From NCBI RefSeq assembly GCF_900112085.1, contig NZ_FOJY01000008.1, forward strand, positions 6,119 through 70,118: a stretch of DNA of 64,000 nucleotides. Reading direction: 5' to 3'. Source of the DNA: Acetitomaculum ruminis DSM 5522 (GTDB taxonomy: Bacteria; Bacillota; Clostridia; Lachnospirales; Lachnospiraceae). Positions within the stretch are counted from its first letter, which is position 1, and the number at the start of each line of letters is the position of its first letter. Made by a program: the position numbers and the translations under genes. Shown in pieces: positions 46,864-56,618 of this stretch. The notes beneath the pieces were generated by a model. It had not been told where the DNA came from and made no database searches. It worked only from the letters and a program-made list of their open reading frames with translations.

Positions 46864-47403
46864 TTATTTATTTGGTAAATAGTGACAAGGACAGAATTTA
46901 CATACGCTGTCTTGACCTTCTTCTCTTGAAGGACAGTAGTATTCGTTGATTTCAGTTATTCTGTTAGTGTTGTTGGAAGGAATTTTCCTTTTTTTGATAA
47001 CATATCTGACTACCTTTTGCGGATGCATAGGCTGTTCTAAAATAAATGCACGATATGCACAAACTATCCATATAATACTTTTATAATAATCTGTTCCCGG
47101 CAAAAACTGATCCAGATAAAGCTTAATGGTATCGGTATATTCCTTGAATAACTTCATTGGAAATTCCGCCTTAAGATCGATACTTCTAAGGACATGGTCA
47201 GAAGGAAGATTATCCGGAAAATTTCTATTGATTTCCAATTCTCTAATCTTTACTATATGTTCAAGATTGAAAAACTTAACGCTTTTATTGGCGCTTTCCG
47301 TATCCAGTTTTTCGCTTAAATCATAGTATTCACTGACTAATTCCTCGATAGGAAGTTTATCAACATCTGCACGAAGCATGCAAAGAAGTTCTAATTTGGT
47401 CAT
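46864..47403 (-). CDS. DUF2115-like protein of unknown function
   Basis: 179 residues, mainly helical, with a C-terminal four-cysteine cluster YYCPSREEGQDSVCKFCPCHY that looks like a metal site. That ending, and the overall helical layout, recall the DUF2115/UPF0305 family known mostly from archaea. No signal peptide. Stand-alone gene convergent with the glucokinase. The family call is from memory and moderate only. Confidence 0.6.
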   Translation of the reverse strand: MTKLELLCMLRADVDKLPIEELVSEYYDLSEKLDTESANKSVKFFNLEHIVKIRELEINRNFPDNLPSDHVLRSIDLKAEFPMKLFKEYTDTIKLYLDQFLPGTDYYKSIIWIVCAYRAFILEQPMHPQKVVRYVIKKRKIPSNNTNRITEINEYYCPSREEGQDSVCKFCPCHYLPNK

Positions 47404-47753
47404 TTTTTTCTCCCTTTAAAAACTTCTAAGAAAATTAAACACACAAATTGTGTAATTCTTAAAATTTATATTTTTGTACGATTATTTATTGGGTAATGAT
47501 ATACACCAGATAATGTTAGTATAACATATTAAGAATGTCCTTTCATTAAAAAAATACAAAATCCCTAACAAAAAAAAAACAGCAACCGACATAAATTAGT
47601 GAAAATCATTGATTGCTTTATATTTGGAAAAGTGCTATATTCAAAAAATGAGTTAAAAGACGATCGAAAACGACTAAAAAAGTCCATAAAAGTTCGTTAG
47701 AGGACCGCCTGTTATTCAATAGATTTCTGGATTTACAGAATCGAAAAAATGAT
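47404..47753. other. 350-bp divergent intergenic region
   Basis: No gene. AT-rich. A plus-strand TTGCTT-17-TATATT promoter with an extended TGC at 47613-47641 could serve the antiporter gene. A minus-strand TATACT near 47519 could serve the DUF2115-like gene, without a clear -35. No strong hairpin. Confidence 0.5.
47613..47641 (+). promoter_or_regulatory. Candidate promoter of the antiporter gene
   Basis: TTGCTT (47613-47618), 17-bp spacer, TGC-TATATT with the -10 at 47636-47641. Confidence 0.4.
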
Positions 47754-47768
47754 TTGAGGTGTGCGCTT

Positions 47769-49232
47769 ATGTATAATGTAGGAAAAAGATGGTTAGGAAT
47801 TTTTACATTCCTTGTTTTTATTATGACCTCACCGGTTAATGTTTATGCAGCACAAAAGATTGATGAGTCCGATTTGGGAAACATTCTTCCCCTTTATAGT
47901 TGTGTACCTTTTATAGGAATGCTTCTTAGTCTTGCATTAATTTCTTTAATAGCAGGTGAATGGTGGGAAAAGAACAAACAATATGTGGTTATTTTCTGGT
48001 GTCTTTTGTTTATTATTCCATTCGGAATAAAATACGGAGCAGGTCTTGCCATTGAACAGGTTTTGGAAAGTATTATTGGTGATTATATTACCTTTATAGT
48101 GCTCTTGTTTGGATTGTTTTGTGTGGCTGGAAACATTGAACTGGCGGGTGATTTAAAGGGAAATCCCAAGATGAATACTTTAATTATATTTCTTGGAGCT
48201 GCTCTTTCAAGCTGGATAGGAACTACCGGTTCAAGTATGATTCTTATTCGTCCCCTGATAAAGTCCAACCGTTGGAGGGGAAGAAGAAAGCACATAATAA
48301 TATTCTTTATATTTTTAGTATCAAATATCGGAGGATGTCTTACCCCGGTTGGAGATCCGCCGCTTTTAATGGGATTTATGAGAGGTGTACCTTTCTTTTG
48401 GAGCCTTGAATTATTCCCGGTATGGGCAACAAATGTAGCCTTGTTGTTATTGATATTCTATGTAATAGATTCAATTATGTACAAAAAGGATATGAAGGAT
48501 GGAATAAAACCTCCCCATGAACAGGGAAAGGTATTTAAACCAATCCGCCTTGTGGGTGCCCATAACATAATCTTTTTGGTAGTAATAGTTACAGCAGTTA
48601 TTTTAAGCGGCGTACTTCCGTCTCTTCCTGCTTTTATTGATGACCAGGGAGCAGTAAAGGGAATACATATATTTGGAGAGGTGACATTTACCTATCCGGC
48701 CATTATTGAAATAGCAATTATCTTAACAGTTGCTTTTCTTTCCTTTAAAACTACAAAGAAAGAAATAAGAGAGGCAAACAACTTTACCTGGGGAGCTATT
48801 GAGGAAGTAGCCATATTATTTGTGGGAATATTTATTACCATGATTCCGGCTTTGCTTATTTTAAAATCTCATGGAGCTGCTCTGGGACTTGACAAACCGG
48901 CAGAACTGTTTTGGATAACGGGAGCTCTTTCAAGCTTTCTTGATAATACGCCGACATATCTTGTGTTTATGACAGCTGCCAGCACTTTAGGTGCCAAGGT
49001 GGGGATAGACACAACTCTTGGAATAATAGCTCAAAAGATGCTTATGGCAGTATCTTGCGGAGCTGTATTTATGGGAGCCAATACCTATATTGGAAATGCA
49101 CCAAATTTAATGGTGCGTTCCATTGCTGAAGAAAATGGAATAAAAATGCCATCATTTTTCGGATATCTGTTGTGGTCCGTGGCTTGTTTAATACCGGTAT
49201 TTTTAATAGATATGTTAGTTTTCTTTATGTAA
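47769..49232 (+). CDS. Sodium:proton antiporter (NhaD/citrate-transporter-like family)
   Basis: 487 residues from the ATG at 47769 (GAGGTG 7 nt upstream; the frame is open 5 codons further). A cleavable signal-like N-terminus precedes about eleven membrane spans. Conserved ion-transporter-superfamily motifs: GTTGSSMILIRPL, NIGGCLTPVGDPPLLMGFMRGVPF split by normal variation, LSSFLDNTPTYLVF, and GANTYIGNAPNLMVRSIAEE. These GxxPxxD-type repeated hairpins are typical of NhaD/ArsB-like antiporters. The call to sodium is by family resemblance. Confidence 0.85.
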   Translation: MYNVGKRWLGIFTFLVFIMTSPVNVYAAQKIDESDLGNILPLYSCVPFIGMLLSLALISLIAGEWWEKNKQYVVIFWCLLFIIPFGIKYGAGLAIEQVLESIIGDYITFIVLLFGLFCVAGNIELAGDLKGNPKMNTLIIFLGAALSSWIGTTGSSMILIRPLIKSNRWRGRRKHIIIFFIFLVSNIGGCLTPVGDPPLLMGFMRGVPFFWSLELFPVWATNVALLLLIFYVIDSIMYKKDMKDGIKPPHEQGKVFKPIRLVGAHNIIFLVVIVTAVILSGVLPSLPAFIDDQGAVKGIHIFGEVTFTYPAIIEIAIILTVAFLSFKTTKKEIREANNFTWGAIEEVAILFVGIFITMIPALLILKSHGAALGLDKPAELFWITGALSSFLDNTPTYLVFMTAASTLGAKVGIDTTLGIIAQKMLMAVSCGAVFMGANTYIGNAPNLMVRSIAEENGIKMPSFFGYLLWSVACLIPVFLIDMLVFFM

Positions 49233-49278
49233 TATTAGATAAGATAGAGAATTTTTGAATATAATTCAGATAAAAAAT

Positions 49279-49318
49279 AGACCAAATGACAAAAAAGTCC
49301 TTTGGTCTTCCTTTTTTT
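49279..49318 (+). terminator. Terminator after the antiporter gene
   Basis: AGACCAAATGAC / GTCCTTTGGTCT stem with one mismatch, then CC and seven T. Confidence 0.9.
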
Positions 49319-49403
49319 GTGTTAAACTAAGAGGAAAAGAGAGTCTATATATAAAAAATTTCTTAAATATATATAATTGTAAGAAACTCGGGGGTAAATG
49401 TTG

Positions 49404-52400
49404 ATGACTGATGGTATATTAGGGCGTAATGATTATCAGCTATACAAAAAAATGCTCAAATCCATGATTGATGGAAATGGTTTTGTATGTCTTATAGATG
49501 TAGAAAACGATAGCTTTATCGTAATGGCAAAAGATGACCAATATAATAATCTGGATTTGACAGTAGATAAAAGTTATGAAAACTATTCAAAAATTAATAT
49601 TGAAATAAGCAAAAAATATATATCCCAGGACTATGTAGAAGAAAAGATAAAGAAAAGTTCCCTGGATTATTTGAAGTCTGCTCTTAAAGAAAAACCGGAA
49701 TTTTATCAGGAATATAAAACCGGGAAAAATCAGTGGAAAAGAGAAAAATTCAGCCTTGTTGAATGTGACAGTAATGGGCAGCCCTCTAAAATTCTCTATT
49801 ATTTAAAGGACATTACTTATGAAAAAAGAGAAGAAGAAAAGCAGATACATGCATCCTTAATTGATGTTTTTTGTGCGGAATACAGCACTATCTTTAAATT
49901 TAATGTAGAAGATGATTCTTATGACTGTATAAGAATTAATAACAGGGCAAGATCCTTATTCCCAAAAAGAGTTGAAAATTGCAAAACATGTTCGGAACTT
50001 ATAGGAAATTTTAATCTTGATATTATTTTTAGGAATGATAAAGAGGAATTTTCGGAATTTCTTAATCCAAAAGGCCTGATAGATAAATTAAAGTATAAGG
50101 ACTTCATTATTTCCAATTTCAGAATTAAAATCAATGAGGAGCTTATGTTTTATCAGGTGAAGGCAGTTCCTTTAAGGACAAACTGGAATATAAAAGAGGT
50201 TATTGTAGGCTTTGCCTGTGTGGATGATTCCGTTAGAAAGGAAGTTTACAACAGAAAAAATGCCGAGGTGATTTTAGCCCATGAAAGGCAGTACAAGCAG
50301 GCCATTACCTCAGATGTACTTGGTATGTTTGAATATAATCTTACAAAGGGTGAAGTTTTAAAAGCCAGCTGGGGAAATGCAAAAGACAGTCAGAAGATAT
50401 TGTTTACGGCTTTAGATATTCATAAAATACATGATTATGATGAATATATGAAAAAATGGACAGATTATTTTGTGGAATCAAAAGTAGCAGTAATCCCTGA
50501 CAGAAAGGAAATGATAAAGCAATATCACGAAAATACCAGGGAGTTACAATATGAAATCTGGTCCCATGATTCAACCGGCAGAAGAATGTATTTAAGACTG
50601 GCATTTTTCCTTACAAAGGATAATTTTACCGAGGATATTATGGCATTGGAAACCTTAAGGGATATTACAAGAGAAAAAGTAGCCAGTGACAGAAACCTTT
50701 ATCAAATGGACATAATAGAAGGTCTGGCAGATGATTATGACTCTGTTCATATGGTAGATGCAAATACAGACTCCTTTCATACTGTTCGTATGGGAAAAGA
50801 AATCAGCGATTTTTTTAAGAAATTTTTGAATCCAAATACTACTTATACACAGGCTATAGGTTATTATACCCAAAACAGAGTACATCCGGAAGACAGGGAG
50901 TATTTCAGAAGAAATACCGTTTTGGAACATGTTAAGGAAGAAATGGCAAAGGAGCAGAATTTTAGCTTTAGATACAGAGCCTTAATTAATGGAAATGTAC
51001 GGTATTTTACGGTAAAAATAGCCAGACTTGGTAAGAATTTTTCCGCTGATAAATTCATAGTGGGCTTTGCCCTTGTGGATGAAAGCGTCAGAAAAGAAAT
51101 GCAGCAAAAACAGCTTTTAATGGATGCCCTTTCTCAGGCGGAACATGCCAACCGGGCAAAAACTGAATTTTTATCCAATATGTCCCATGACATCAGGACA
51201 CCTATGAACGCTATTATAGGATTTACCACCATTGCAAGGGATAATATTAAAGATATGGTAAAGGTAAGGGACAGCTTAAACAAGATAAAGGTATCATCGA
51301 ATCACCTTATGAGTCTGATAAATGATGTCCTTGATATGAGCAGGATTGAAAGCGGAAGGCTTAGAATAGAAGAAAAGGAAAACAGTCTGGTGGATATCGT
51401 CGGAGGAGTAATGACGGTATTGAAAAGCCAGATAGAAGACAGACAACATAATTTTCATATAGATATTGATAAAGTTAAGGATGACAGAATTTTATGTGAT
51501 AAAGTAAGACTAAACCAGGTATTGGTGAATTTACTGGGAAATGCCATAAAATTCACTCCAAAAAATGGAAATATATTATTAAAGGTAGAGCAAAAACCTT
51601 CTGAATTAAAGGCCTATGGAAAGTATGAATTTGTGGTAAAAGATGATGGTATAGGCATGAGTCAGAGCTTTGTTGAAAAGATATACACTCCTTTTGAAAG
51701 GGAAAATAATACCACCGTAAGTGGAATACCAGGAACGGGTCTTGGGATGTCCATAACCAAAAGTATTGTAGAAACAATGGGAGGAAGTATTGCCGTAAAA
51801 AGCAAAAAGGGTGAAGGAACAGAATTTCGTGTCACCCTTGAATTTAAGGTGGCTCAGACTCAGGAAAAAGAAGATTTTTATGCCCAATTAAGGGGTAAAA
51901 AAGTTCTTCTTGTGGAAAATAACAAGATTGCCTTGGAAAGACTTGAGGCCATGCTTATAAGTATGAGTTTAAAGGTGGACATTGTGGAAAATTCACAAAA
52001 CGCATTGGAATATATAGAGCATTCTATTGACATTGATGAGAGTTATTATGCCATTATCTCCGAATATGCTATTGTCAAAGATAATAATTATAAACTTGTG
52101 GATGATGTAATAGAAAAGGCCGGGGAGGAAGTAAAGATAATTCTTCTTACGGATTATGAAGTTGATAAAGAAACAATTTCTGCAGTTTTGGATAAGGTAA
52201 CGGGAGTTTGTTCAAAACCGGTATTTATATCTGATTTGAGAAGCAAGCTATTAAACAGCAAATCCGAAAAGGATGACAAGAAAGGTGTAATGTTCCTTGA
52301 CGGAAAGAAAATTCTTGTGGTGGAAGATAATGAATTGAATCAGGAAATCGCCTATGAGATTCTTCACAGTGCCGGTGCCAGGGTAGATGTGGCTGAAAAC

Positions 52401-52679
52401 GGTGCTGTGGCAATAAATATGATAAGTCGTAAAGGCTGCAGTTATTATGACATTGTTTTAATGGATATTCAGATGCCGGTAATGGATGGATATGAAGCTA
52501 CGAGATGTATAAGACAGTTAGAAGGAAGGGCAAAAAGGAAGCTTCCTATTATTGTCATGAGTGCCAATGTTTTCGAAGATGCCAGAATAAAGGCCAGAGA
52601 AGCAGGGGTTACGGGATATATTACAAAGCCAATAAATGTAAATAATCTTATCAGGGCTTTACAGCAGGTTAGCTCCTGA
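49404..52679 (+). CDS. Hybrid histidine kinase with PAS-like sensors and two receivers
   Basis: About 1091 residues. The start is taken at the second ATG (GGGGGT 9 nt upstream); the ATG at 49398 is two codons earlier. No membrane span is evident, so a soluble sensor. Several PAS-like segments fill residues about 15-570, including a twice-used GFACVDDSVRKE / GFALVDESVRKE motif. HisKA follows with NMSHDIRTPMN (His near 595), then HATPase (NLLGNAIKF, DDGIGMS, GTGLGMSI). The first receiver (about 830-945) is degenerate: VENN in place of the usual acidic pair and Glu where the phospho-Asp should be. The second (about 967-1090) is intact with MDIQMPVMDG. No separate response regulator is adjacent. 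Confidence 0.9.
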   Translation: MTDGILGRNDYQLYKKMLKSMIDGNGFVCLIDVENDSFIVMAKDDQYNNLDLTVDKSYENYSKINIEISKKYISQDYVEEKIKKSSLDYLKSALKEKPEFYQEYKTGKNQWKREKFSLVECDSNGQPSKILYYLKDITYEKREEEKQIHASLIDVFCAEYSTIFKFNVEDDSYDCIRINNRARSLFPKRVENCKTCSELIGNFNLDIIFRNDKEEFSEFLNPKGLIDKLKYKDFIISNFRIKINEELMFYQVKAVPLRTNWNIKEVIVGFACVDDSVRKEVYNRKNAEVILAHERQYKQAITSDVLGMFEYNLTKGEVLKASWGNAKDSQKILFTALDIHKIHDYDEYMKKWTDYFVESKVAVIPDRKEMIKQYHENTRELQYEIWSHDSTGRRMYLRLAFFLTKDNFTEDIMALETLRDITREKVASDRNLYQMDIIEGLADDYDSVHMVDANTDSFHTVRMGKEISDFFKKFLNPNTTYTQAIGYYTQNRVHPEDREYFRRNTVLEHVKEEMAKEQNFSFRYRALINGNVRYFTVKIARLGKNFSADKFIVGFALVDESVRKEMQQKQLLMDALSQAEHANRAKTEFLSNMSHDIRTPMNAIIGFTTIARDNIKDMVKVRDSLNKIKVSSNHLMSLINDVLDMSRIESGRLRIEEKENSLVDIVGGVMTVLKSQIEDRQHNFHIDIDKVKDDRILCDKVRLNQVLVNLLGNAIKFTPKNGNILLKVEQKPSELKAYGKYEFVVKDDGIGMSQSFVEKIYTPFERENNTTVSGIPGTGLGMSITKSIVETMGGSIAVKSKKGEGTEFRVTLEFKVAQTQEKEDFYAQLRGKKVLLVENNKIALERLEAMLISMSLKVDIVENSQNALEYIEHSIDIDESYYAIISEYAIVKDNNYKLVDDVIEKAGEEVKIILLTDYEVDKETISAVLDKVTGVCSKPVFISDLRSKLLNSKSEKDDKKGVMFLDGKKILVVEDNELNQEIAYEILHSAGARVDVAENGAVAINMISRKGCSYYDIVLMDIQMPVMDGYEATRCIRQLEGRAKRKLPIIVMSANVFEDARIKAREAGVTGYITKPINVNNLIRALQQVSS

Positions 52680-52687
52680 AAAAACAG

Positions 52688-52736
52688 AAAGATTAGATTT
52701 AATTTAATGTTATTTTAATGTAAGTCTAATCTTTTT
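52688..52736 (+). terminator. Terminator after the hybrid kinase
   Basis: AAAGATTAGA / TCTAATCTTT stem with a long AT-rich loop, ending in T5. Confidence 0.65.
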
Positions 52737-52846
52737 AATATATAATAAACTAAAAATAATTAGCGTGTTGAAAGGATAAAAGGCGGATTTTAGCTTTTTT
52801 AATTAAGCTGCAATTAAGAAATTTTATTTAGAAAGACAGGAGAAAA

Positions 52847-54292
52847 ATGGAGAAAAAGAAAAAATCAAAGAAAAAATTTATAGTAATCGGAATAATAATT
52901 GTTGTTTTATTGCTGCTTTTTGTAGCACTCCCGAGGATAATGGGATTTGGGAATTTTTCAGGGCCAATGGGAGAAACTACCGAAACCCAGACCTTTGAAA
53001 AGCAGGATTTATCCACCAGTATTACTGCCAGTGGAACCGTTGAAAGCCAGAATACAGTATCGGTGACCACAGAGCTTACAAGCAAATGTACTCAGTTAAA
53101 TGTTTCCCTTGGAGACAGTGTTAAAAAGGGAGATGTCCTTTGCGTATTTGATGATACTGATATTAAATCAGAAATCAGTAACTTAGAGTCTCAGGTATCA
53201 AACTCTGAAAAGCTTGCTGCAAAGCAAAATGAAATTGCACAAAGACAATTAAATCAGGCAAAATCAGAAAGGGAAACCTCCCTGGCAAATCAGCAAAATG
53301 TTATTAATGATTTAAACGCAAAAATAAGTACAGCTAATAGCACCCTTGAAACTTTAAGGGCTCAGGCGGCTACTGTCGGAAATGATGAAAAGGTACAAAA
53401 AGAACTGGAAAGTCAGATTTCAGAGCTTACAAAGGAGATTGCCACTTTGGAATCTTCTTTGGCAGAGGCAAACAATCAGTATTCCTCTCTGGATTCTTCG
53501 ACACAAAAAGCCATTGAAAGTGCTCAGGATACAGTTGAAACAAATCAGTATTCAAACCAGACTGATTCAAGCATAACTTCACAGCTTTCAAAGCTTTACA
53601 GTCAGTTAAATTCCGTTACGGTCACTGCGGAGCAAGACGGTATTATTACCTCTTTGAATATTTCAAAAGGTGGAGTTGCAAACGGAACCTTAATGACTAT
53701 TTCTGATGATAAAAATCTACAGATAAGCATTTCTTTAAGCGAAAGTGATGTTATAAAGGTTGAAAAGGGTATGACTGCAAGTATCAGTTCAGATGCTATT
53801 CATGATGATAGTATTACGGGAACTGTTTCTAGAGTTATTAATTTTACTTCAAAAAGCAGTAGTTCTTCAAGCCTTACAGGGGAAAGCTCAGATAGCGGCT
53901 ACAGTGCGGACATCAGTGTAAATGGAGAAACCAAGCTTCTTTTGGGAATGAATGCCAAGGTTGAGATAGTAGTTAATGAAGTGGGAGAAAGATGCGCAGT
54001 GGCATATGACGCTGTTGCAGAAGATGAAAATGGACAAAAATATGTTTATAAGGTAGAGCAGGGTAAAGATAACACATTTAAAGCCAAAAAAGTGGAAGTA
54101 ACCACAGGGGAATCGAATGATTATTATGTTGAAATATCTTCGGATTCGTTGTCAGAAGGTGATTTGATAGTAAGTTATCCGGAAAAAGTTCAAGACGGCC
54201 AGGAAATATTTGTAGAAGATATGGCAAGTGTTTTTAAAGCTGAATTTAAACCTAATGGTCCCACCTTTTCAAAAGAGATAAATAAGTTATAA
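52847..54292 (+). CDS. Efflux adaptor, MacA/HlyD-type membrane fusion protein
   Basis: 481 residues. One N-terminal membrane anchor (KKFIVIGIIIVVLLLLFVALP) is followed by a biotinyl-lipoyl-like half (SGTVESQNTVSVTTELTSK), a long coiled-coil hairpin at about 105-240 rich in Gln, Asn and Glu, the second lipoyl half (VTAEQDGIITSLNISKGG), then beta-barrel and membrane-proximal domains with a Ser-rich insert (KSSSSSSLTGESSDSG). The first gene of a MacAB-type operon in a Gram-positive background, where the adaptor spans the wall side only. Confidence 0.88.
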   Translation: MEKKKKSKKKFIVIGIIIVVLLLLFVALPRIMGFGNFSGPMGETTETQTFEKQDLSTSITASGTVESQNTVSVTTELTSKCTQLNVSLGDSVKKGDVLCVFDDTDIKSEISNLESQVSNSEKLAAKQNEIAQRQLNQAKSERETSLANQQNVINDLNAKISTANSTLETLRAQAATVGNDEKVQKELESQISELTKEIATLESSLAEANNQYSSLDSSTQKAIESAQDTVETNQYSNQTDSSITSQLSKLYSQLNSVTVTAEQDGIITSLNISKGGVANGTLMTISDDKNLQISISLSESDVIKVEKGMTASISSDAIHDDSITGTVSRVINFTSKSSSSSSLTGESSDSGYSADISVNGETKLLLGMNAKVEIVVNEVGERCAVAYDAVAEDENGQKYVYKVEQGKDNTFKAKKVEVTTGESNDYYVEISSDSLSEGDLIVSYPEKVQDGQEIFVEDMASVFKAEFKPNGPTFSKEINKL

Positions 54293-54314
54293 GTGGTTAA
54301 TACAGGAGAAACCA

Positions 54315-55028
54315 ATGGAAAAAAATGTAGTTATTGATATGAGAAATATCATAAAAAAATATTATATTGGCCAGCCTAATGAATTGCAGATATTAAATGG
54401 GATTTCCCTTAAAGTAAACGAGGGTGAGTTTGTTTCAATAGTGGGGGAATCCGGCTCGGGAAAAAGTACCCTTATGAATATAATTGGAGCTTTAGACAGA
54501 CCTACTGAGGGAGAGTACTTTTTAAACGGAAGAGATATCAGTCAGTTGGATGATGAAGAATTAAGCAATATCAGAAATAAAAGTATTGGCTTTGTTTTTC
54601 AGAATTTTTGTCTGATTCCAAGAACCAATGCTTTGGAAAATGTAGAACTTCCAATGCTTTATGCAGGAGTTTCCAAAAAACAAAGGCGACAAAAAGCCAT
54701 GGAACTTCTTAATCTTGTAGGTATGGGAGAGCGTTACACTCACAATCCCAACGAATTATCAGGAGGACAAAAACAGCGTGTGGCAATAGCCAGGGCAATG
54801 ATTAATGATCCTTCCATAATTCTTGCAGATGAGCCTACAGGAGCATTGGATTCCAAGACGGGACATCTGGTTATGGATATATTTCATAAACTTCATAAAG
54901 AACAGAAAAAGACCATTGTTCTTATTACTCACAGCAAGGAACTGGCCAAGGAAACAGAACGAATAATTACCATAAGTGACGGACAGGTCATAGGAGAAAG
55001 TGCAGGTGAGATAAATGTCAATTCTTGA
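54315..55028 (+). CDS. MacB-type ABC transporter ATPase
   Basis: 237 residues of the LolD/MacB subclass: Walker [11 protein letters not shown]-loop [12 protein letters not shown], signature LSGGQKQR, Walker [17 protein letters not shown], switch His LITHSKELA. The frame overlaps the permease gene by 14 bp, so translation is coupled. Forms the motor of the efflux or mechanotransmission complex with the next gene. Confidence 0.94.
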   Translation: MEKNVVIDMRNIIKKYYIGQPNELQILNGISLKVNEGEFVSIVGESGSGKSTLMNIIGALDRPTEGEYFLNGRDISQLDDEELSNIRNKSIGFVFQNFCLIPRTNALENVELPMLYAGVSKKQRRQKAMELLNLVGMGERYTHNPNELSGGQKQRVAIARAMINDPSIILADEPTGALDSKTGHLVMDIFHKLHKEQKKTIVLITHSKELAKETERIITISDGQVIGESAGEINVNS

Positions 55029-56352
55029 ATGCATTAAACTTGCCTACAGAAGCATAAAAATAAACAGATTAAGGTCTTTTTTAACAATGCTTGGAATCAT
55101 AATAGGAATTAGTTCTGTTATAACCATAACAACCATAGGAAATTCCCTTCAGGAGACAATTTCAGCTACTATGAATGACCTGGGAGGAACAAATATTATA
55201 TATGGAACTGTTTCAATAAAACAAAATGAGGATGAGCAGATAGATAATGGTTTTGTATATCCTGATATGGGAGATAAGGATCTTATTTCAGATTCCATGA
55301 TAGAAAATCTCAAGACGGATTTGTCAGATACAGTCCAGGGAGTTTCCGTTACAAACTCTCTTGGAAATGCTACGGTTTCAATGAATGATAATAATCTTAA
55401 TCTTTCAGTAACCGGTGTAACCTCCGGATATATGAAGGCCAATTCAAAAGACATGATGTTGGGAAGAGAGATATCCGAAGAAGATGTTTCCCAGAAAAAG
55501 CATACCATAGTGGTTTCTGACAGATTTGTAAAATATGCTTTTAAAGATGGTGTAAATCCCATCGGTAAAAAAATAACGGTTTCCATTACCGGGGGAATGA
55601 CCTTTAGTGCCTATATTGTAGGTGTTTATGAATACGAAGAGGCAACAGACAGTTTAGCCATGACAAATTCAAGTAAATCCGAAAAGGATTCTACTACCGA
55701 GGCTATGATTCCGGTTAGTTACGCAAACCAGATAAATTCCAGCGTATCAAATGGATACAGCTTTATTTCCATAATTACCAAAAACGGTGTAGATGCAACC
55801 AAAGCTTCAGAGGAAATAACAAATTATTTTAATGATAATTATTATAAGAATAATAAAAATTTTGAATTTAAATGTTTTGATTTAGCCTCATCTCTTAGTG
55901 TTATTGACGGAGTACTTTCTGCAATAACCATTGCGGTTTCCGTCATAGCCGGAATATCCCTTATAGTTGGGGGTGTGGGGGTTATGAACATAATGCTAGT
56001 AAGCGTTATGGAAAGAACCAGCGAAATAGGAATAAGAAAGGCTTTAGGAGCCAAAGGAAAGAGTATAAAATTACAGTTTTTGATTGAATCCATAGTGATA
56101 TGCCTTATTGGGGGTATAATCGGAATAATAATAGGAATTGTAAACGGATTTCTTCTGGCAAAGGTAGCAACCACATTGGTATCCACAATGGAATCTTCCA
56201 TAGCCGACTATCTTGTGGTGACAGTGAGTCCGTCAATTACAGCTATTATAGTTTCAGTGGTTTTTTCTATGGTCACAGGAATGATTTTTGGATATTATCC
56301 TGCTAAAAGGGCTGCCAATATGTCGCCTATTGACGCATTAAGATATGAATAA
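55015..56352 (+). CDS. MacB/FtsX-family ABC transporter permease
   Basis: 445 residues with the MacB layout: helix 1 at about 18-40 ([17 protein letters not shown]), a large extracytoplasmic domain to about residue 295, then three helices and the conserved [30 protein letters not shown] and [19 protein letters not shown] ending. It is likely to expel antimicrobial compounds or peptides, or to transmit force, with the MacA-like adaptor. Substrate unknown. Confidence 0.93.
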   Translation: MSILECIKLAYRSIKINRLRSFLTMLGIIIGISSVITITTIGNSLQETISATMNDLGGTNIIYGTVSIKQNEDEQIDNGFVYPDMGDKDLISDSMIENLKTDLSDTVQGVSVTNSLGNATVSMNDNNLNLSVTGVTSGYMKANSKDMMLGREISEEDVSQKKHTIVVSDRFVKYAFKDGVNPIGKKITVSITGGMTFSAYIVGVYEYEEATDSLAMTNSSKSEKDSTTEAMIPVSYANQINSSVSNGYSFISIITKNGVDATKASEEITNYFNDNYYKNNKNFEFKCFDLASSLSVIDGVLSAITIAVSVIAGISLIVGGVGVMNIMLVSVMERTSEIGIRKALGAKGKSIKLQFLIESIVICLIGGIIGIIIGIVNGFLLAKVATTLVSTMESSIADYLVVTVSPSITAIIVSVVFSMVTGMIFGYYPAKRAANMSPIDALRYE

Positions 56353-56618
56353 AATAAAAAACAATCAGGATTTCTCCGGGGAAGGATACTGCCTCGGGGA
56401 ATCTTTTACTGTAAAAATACGCATATTTTGTGAAAAAAATTCAGATAATAAAAAAAATATTGAAATTTTATTAAAAACTGCCCTGAAAATCTTTTAGTTT
56501 TTGTGAAGATATGCTATAATCGGGCATAAATAATGTGAATTGAACTTAAAATCAAAGGAAATTTAAGAATAAATATTTCATATAAAAACAAATATGAAAT
56601 AAAGAAAGTGAATGAAAA

